From positions 88,436 to 152,435 of the forward strand of contig JADYZW010000047.1 of NCBI GenBank assembly GCA_020852955.1: a DNA stretch of 64,000 bases, given 5' to 3'. Below, piece after piece: positions 61,155 to 64,000 of the stretch. Position numbers and translations under genes: made by a program. Each line of letters starts with the position of its first letter. The stretch's first letter is position 1. The stretch is from Deltaproteobacteria bacterium. Its GTDB lineage: Bacteria; Desulfobacterota; Binatia; UTPRO1. Under the pieces are notes generated by a model that saw nothing but the letters and a program-made list of their open reading frames with translations, searched no databases and had not been told where the DNA came from.

Positions 61155-61175
61155 TCGGCGGACGCGACATCACGA

Positions 61176-61207
61176 GGCGGGGGTCCCATCGGGGCCCCCG
61201 CCTTTTT
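61176..61207 (+). terminator. Rho-independent terminator of the pectinacetylesterase gene
   Basis: Arms GGCGGGGGTCCC (61176-61187) and GGGGCCCCCGCC (61191-61202) form a 12-bp stem with one T-G wobble and a three-base loop, followed by five T (61203-61207). Confidence 0.9.
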
Positions 61208-61981
61208 GCTCGCCGGCGCGCGCGCCCCGCGATCGCGGGCTGCGCGCTCCTCGCCGCCGCCTGCAGCCCGAGCGCGCCGCCCGCAGCCGTCCCGACGGCG
61301 ACGCCGGCCGCGCGCGCGACGAGCGCACCGTCCCCGACCGGCGCCACCGGAGCCACGGCCGCCGCCCAGAACCGCATCCTCGGACTCGGGGAGGCGCGCG
61401 ACCCGGAGCCCTTCACCCTCGATCAACGGCTCCTCGACGCCGCCCGGCGCAACGACCGGCCCACGATCGCGCGCGCCCTCGAGCTCGGGGCGAACCTGCG
61501 CGCCAAGGACGAGATCGGACGGAACGCCCTCTTCCTCGCCGTCATGGACGGCAAGAGCCTCGCCCTCGTGCGCTGGCTCCACGAGGACGAGAAGCTCGGC
61601 GTCGACGACCCGGACGTCACGGGCCGGACGCCGCTCAGCTTCGCCACCGACACCGGCCAGCTCGAGATCGCGCGCTACCTCGTCGAGCGGGGCGCCGCCG
61701 TCGACAGCCGCGACTTCAACCGGCGGACGCCCCTCATGCACGCGGCCGGCGCCGACCATCCCGACGTGATCGCGTACCTGCTCGATCGCGGGGCCGACGT
61801 GAACGCCCGCGATCAGTTCGGCGACACGCCGCTCATCATCGCGTGCGCGAAGAACAACGCGGCGAGCGCCACGATGCTGCTCCGCCGCGGGGCCGACGCG
61901 ACGATCCGGGACCAGGAGGGGCGGACCGCCAAGGAGCGCAGCGCGCCGGACGCGGAGTCGTGCCTGCGGTTGCCGCAGTAG
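61208..61981 (+). CDS. Ankyrin-repeat lipoprotein, start codon not found
   Basis: About 250 residues. The frame shows RRRARPAIAGCALLAAAC, a lipoprotein signal peptide, then an Ala/Pro/Thr linker and about five ankyrin repeats (RLLDAARRNDRPTIARALELGANLRAKDEIGRNALFLAV, GRTPLSFATDTGQLEIARYLVERGAAVDSRDFNRRTPLMHAAG, VIAYLLDRGADVNARDQFGDTPLIIA). No ATG, GTG or TTG is in frame between the terminator and the signal peptide. A TTG at 61206 in another frame would give a perfect lead if one base were missing or added nearby. A sequencing indel or a non-standard start is possible. The end overlaps lnt by 22 bases. Confidence 0.7.
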   Translation, partial: ARRRARPAIAGCALLAAACSPSAPPAAVPTATPAARATSAPSPTGATGATAAAQNRILGLGEARDPEPFTLDQRLLDAARRNDRPTIARALELGANLRAKDEIGRNALFLAVMDGKSLALVRWLHEDEKLGVDDPDVTGRTPLSFATDTGQLEIARYLVERGAAVDSRDFNRRTPLMHAAGADHPDVIAYLLDRGADVNARDQFGDTPLIIACAKNNAASATMLLRRGADATIRDQEGRTAKERSAPDAESCLRLPQ

Positions 61982-63510
61982 CCGCCGGTCGGAGCCCGGG
62001 CGCCGACCCGCCCGACGGCGGCGGCCCGGACGCGCTCGCAGCCGTCGCGGGCGGCGCGCTCTACTTCCTCGGCTACCTCGGATGGGGCGCCTGGCCGTGC
62101 CTGTTCCTCTTCCTCGCGCCGCTCTGGTGGACGCTCGCACGCGCGACCCGGGCGCGGCGAGCGGCCGGCCTCGGCTTCCTCTTCGGCGCCTCCGCATTCG
62201 CGGGCGGCCACCTCTGGCTGCTGGCGCTGATCGGCCCCTTCCTCGACGGACGCTGGGCGACCGGCCTGGTGCTCTGGTTCGTCTACGGCGCGTGGTTCGC
62301 GGGCGCGTTCGCGGCCTACGGGCTCGTCTTCCACGCCCTCCGACGACGCGGCTGCGGGGTGGCCGCCGCCGGCATCGCCCCGTACGTCCTCCTCGAATGG
62401 GCGCAGCCGCAGATCTTCCCCCTCTACGCCGGCAACGGCCTCGTCGCGGCGCCGCTCCTCGCGCAGACCGCCGACCTCGGCGGCGCGCTTCTGCTGACGG
62501 CGCTGCTCGCGGGCGCGAACCTCGTCGTGCTCGAGACCGTCGCGTGGCTGGACGGACGCCGCCCGCGTCCGGCGTCGATCTGGATCGCGGGCGCCGCCGT
62601 CGCCCTCGCCGTCGTCGCGTATGGAGCCGCGCGCATGGCCGAAGCCGACCGTGCCAGCGCGCGCGCGCCGGCGATCCGCGTCGGCATCGTCCAGGCGAAC
62701 CTCGACGTCCGCGCCAAGGACGCCCTCGGCGTGCTCACCCACCGCAAGCACCTCGAGCAGACGCGCGAGCTCCTGAGCGCGGGCGAGGTCGACCTCGTCG
62801 TCTGGCCCGAGAGCGCCTACGTCCGGGGCATCCGGCGGCCCCTTCCGGTCTCGAGCCGCCCCATCGTCCGGGATCTGGCCATCCCGCTCCTCTTCGGCGC
62901 GAGCTCGGTGAGCGAAGTCGGCGGCCGGAAGGTCAAGACGAACTCGGCGCTCCTCGCCGGCGAGGACGGTCTCATCCGCGATGCGTACGACAAGAACCTG
63001 CTCATCCCGCTCGCGGAATCGCTGCCGTTCGCGACCGCGCTGCCGGCGCTCTCGGCGCTCTTCCCGCACGCCGAGCAGTTCGCCGCCGCCGACGCCGTCG
63101 CGCCGCTGCGTCTGGGCGATTGGCGGATCGCGACCCCGATCTGCTACGAGGCGATCCGTCCGGAGCTCGTCCGCCGCATGATGGGCGAGTCGGGGCCGCA
63201 CCTGATCGTGACGCTCGCGAACGACGCCTGGTTCGGCGATTCGCAGGAGCCGTGGCTGCACCTCGGCCTCGCACGGCTCCGCGCCATCGAGCACCGGCGC
63301 TGGCTCGTGCGCGCGACCAACAGCGGGGTGAGCGCGATCGTCGATCCCGCCGGGCGCGTCGTTGCGCGCACCGGACTGCTGACCCGCACCAACCTGCGCG
63401 GGGTCGTCCACCCGCTCGCGGGGACGACGCTCTACGCGCGGCTCGGCGATTGGCCCGGATGGCTCGCGCTCGCGGTCGTGGCGCTCGCGGCCCTCCGGCG
63501 TCGCGCGTAG
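61960..63510 (+). CDS. lnt: Apolipoprotein N-acyltransferase
   Basis: A 516-residue inner-membrane enzyme that adds the third acyl chain to the N-terminal cysteine of lipoproteins. About six to seven membrane helices in the first half (GALYFLGYLGWGAWPCLFLFLAPLWW...) lead to the nitrilase domain with the catalytic triad Glu (VVWPESAYV), Lys (YDKNLLIPLAESLPF) and Cys (TPICYEAIRPE). The length is typical. GTG 61960 overlaps the ankyrin stop by 22 bases; a GGAG lies only 2 nt before, so a slightly different start is possible. Confidence 0.93.
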   Translation: MPAVAAVAAGRSPGADPPDGGGPDALAAVAGGALYFLGYLGWGAWPCLFLFLAPLWWTLARATRARRAAGLGFLFGASAFAGGHLWLLALIGPFLDGRWATGLVLWFVYGAWFAGAFAAYGLVFHALRRRGCGVAAAGIAPYVLLEWAQPQIFPLYAGNGLVAAPLLAQTADLGGALLLTALLAGANLVVLETVAWLDGRRPRPASIWIAGAAVALAVVAYGAARMAEADRASARAPAIRVGIVQANLDVRAKDALGVLTHRKHLEQTRELLSAGEVDLVVWPESAYVRGIRRPLPVSSRPIVRDLAIPLLFGASSVSEVGGRKVKTNSALLAGEDGLIRDAYDKNLLIPLAESLPFATALPALSALFPHAEQFAAADAVAPLRLGDWRIATPICYEAIRPELVRRMMGESGPHLIVTLANDAWFGDSQEPWLHLGLARLRAIEHRRWLVRATNSGVSAIVDPAGRVVARTGLLTRTNLRGVVHPLAGTTLYARLGDWPGWLALAVVALAALRRRA

Positions 63511-63596
63511 CGAGCGCGCCGCGATCGGCTCGTCGGCGGCTGTCACCTCGCGCCCGGGGAGTGGCTGACCGTCGTGAGACGTGTCAGAAGGAGCCC

Positions 63597-64000
63597 ATGT
63601 CCGACCTTTCGTCGCAACTCCTGGTGGCGATGCCCCAGCTCGACGACCCGAATTTCAAGCGCTCGGTCGTGCTGCTGGTGCACCACGGCGAAGGGGGCAG
63701 CTTCGGCATCGTGCTCAACCGCTCCCTCGATCTCACGATGAGCGAGCTCATGCAGAACAGCGGTATCCGGTGGCCGTCGGGCGTCGGGAGCGTCGGATGG
63801 GGCGGACCCGTGCAACCCGAGCGGGGCTGGGTCGTCTTCTGCGACGACGACCCTCCGGCGCCGCCGCCCGCCGCCGCCGACGACGACGTCGCGACGCTCC
63901 AGCAGGGTGTCCGCGTCACGGGCTCGCTCGACAAGCTCCGCTCGGTCGCGAGCCATCCCCCGTCGGCGGTCCGCCTCTTCCTCGGCTACGCGGGTTGGGG
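63597..64000 (+). CDS. YqgE/AlgH family protein (3' end missing)
   Basis: The first 134 residues of a DUF179 protein. It opens LSSQLLVAMPQLDDPNFKRSVVLLVHHGEGGSFGIVLNRSLDLTMSEL, has VGWGGPVQPERGWVVFCDDD, and runs off the window in VRLFLGYAGWG, a conserved block. The family is widespread but functionally unknown; AlgH is named for an alginate regulatory mutant. An Asp/Pro/Ala-rich insert (DDDPPAPPPAAADDD) sits in the middle. AGAAGGAG precedes the ATG at 63597. Confidence 0.88.
   Translation, partial: MSDLSSQLLVAMPQLDDPNFKRSVVLLVHHGEGGSFGIVLNRSLDLTMSELMQNSGIRWPSGVGSVGWGGPVQPERGWVVFCDDDPPAPPPAAADDDVATLQQGVRVTGSLDKLRSVASHPPSAVRLFLGYAGW

Overview
The window is about 70% GC, densely packed and free of mobile elements, CRISPR arrays, tRNA or rRNA genes. 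It comes from a Gram-negative (diderm) bacterium: it encodes an MlaC-type phospholipid carrier, a GT9 heptosyltransferase-like enzyme, apolipoprotein N-acyltransferase, ExbB/ExbD, a class A PBP, HtrA and a Braun-type lipoprotein. CarD-ispD and rsmD-coaD pairs, an F420-type CofC, a BadI-like hydrolase, dockerin-like repeats and unusual paralogues fit a deltaproteobacteria-related lineage such as Binatota or Myxococcota. That placement is inference from gene content and was not tested by phylogeny. No gene-free stretch exceeds 300 bases; the longest gaps (28351-28610, 14939-15157, 44773-44985) hold promoters or nothing recognisable.

Layout. 1-612 is the end of an mlaC-like gene. 633-11238 is a long leftward envelope and housekeeping series: GT9, htpX, DUF1844, htrA, class A PBP, TPR lipoprotein, tsaD, rsmA, mutM, TPR protein. 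11257-14938 holds cysK and the leftward ispD/carD and pyrD/rimI pairs. 15158-18840 carries a PBP5-like protein without catalytic residues, a small secreted protein, a solo GroEL and an Lpp-like lipoprotein followed by a textbook terminator. 18844-24033 holds two zinc dehydrogenases, coaD/rsmD, cofC and ygfZ. 24026-28441 has an RND transporter fused to a cyclic-nucleotide-binding domain, divergent from a BadI-like hydrolase, plus a Rieske ferredoxin.

28611-35729 is regulatory and mixed: a degenerate NtrC-like protein, a NarL-type regulator, an L,D-transpeptidase, a HAD hydrolase, an MBL-fold hydrolase, and a TrmB regulator with a palindromic operator joined to a class IV aminotransferase. 35818-40196 has a perfect 25-bp inverted repeat, a GT39 enzyme and the DUF4912-GH57 glycogen pair. 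40187-44772 is a proton-motive-force cluster (MMPL exporter, ExbD, ExbB, orphan SecF). 45491-55029 is a sensor region: an MFS carrier, three histidine kinases, a dimethylformamidase-like lipoprotein, a CYTH protein, a broken gene, an HDOD protein and a small partner. 55225-64000 holds secreted beta-propellers (one with a dockerin-like module), a 3-hydroxyisobutyrate dehydrogenase-like enzyme, a NOTUM-like pectinacetylesterase, an ankyrin lipoprotein, lnt and a partial yqgE.

A recurring feature is that eight genes have a good sigma70-type promoter whose -10 box ends only 6-9 nt before the start codon, with no ribosome binding site, suggesting leaderless mRNAs. Several parts fit one envelope theme: the Lpp-like protein ends in Arg-Lys, an L,D-transpeptidase could attach it to peptidoglycan, and Lnt would acylate it.
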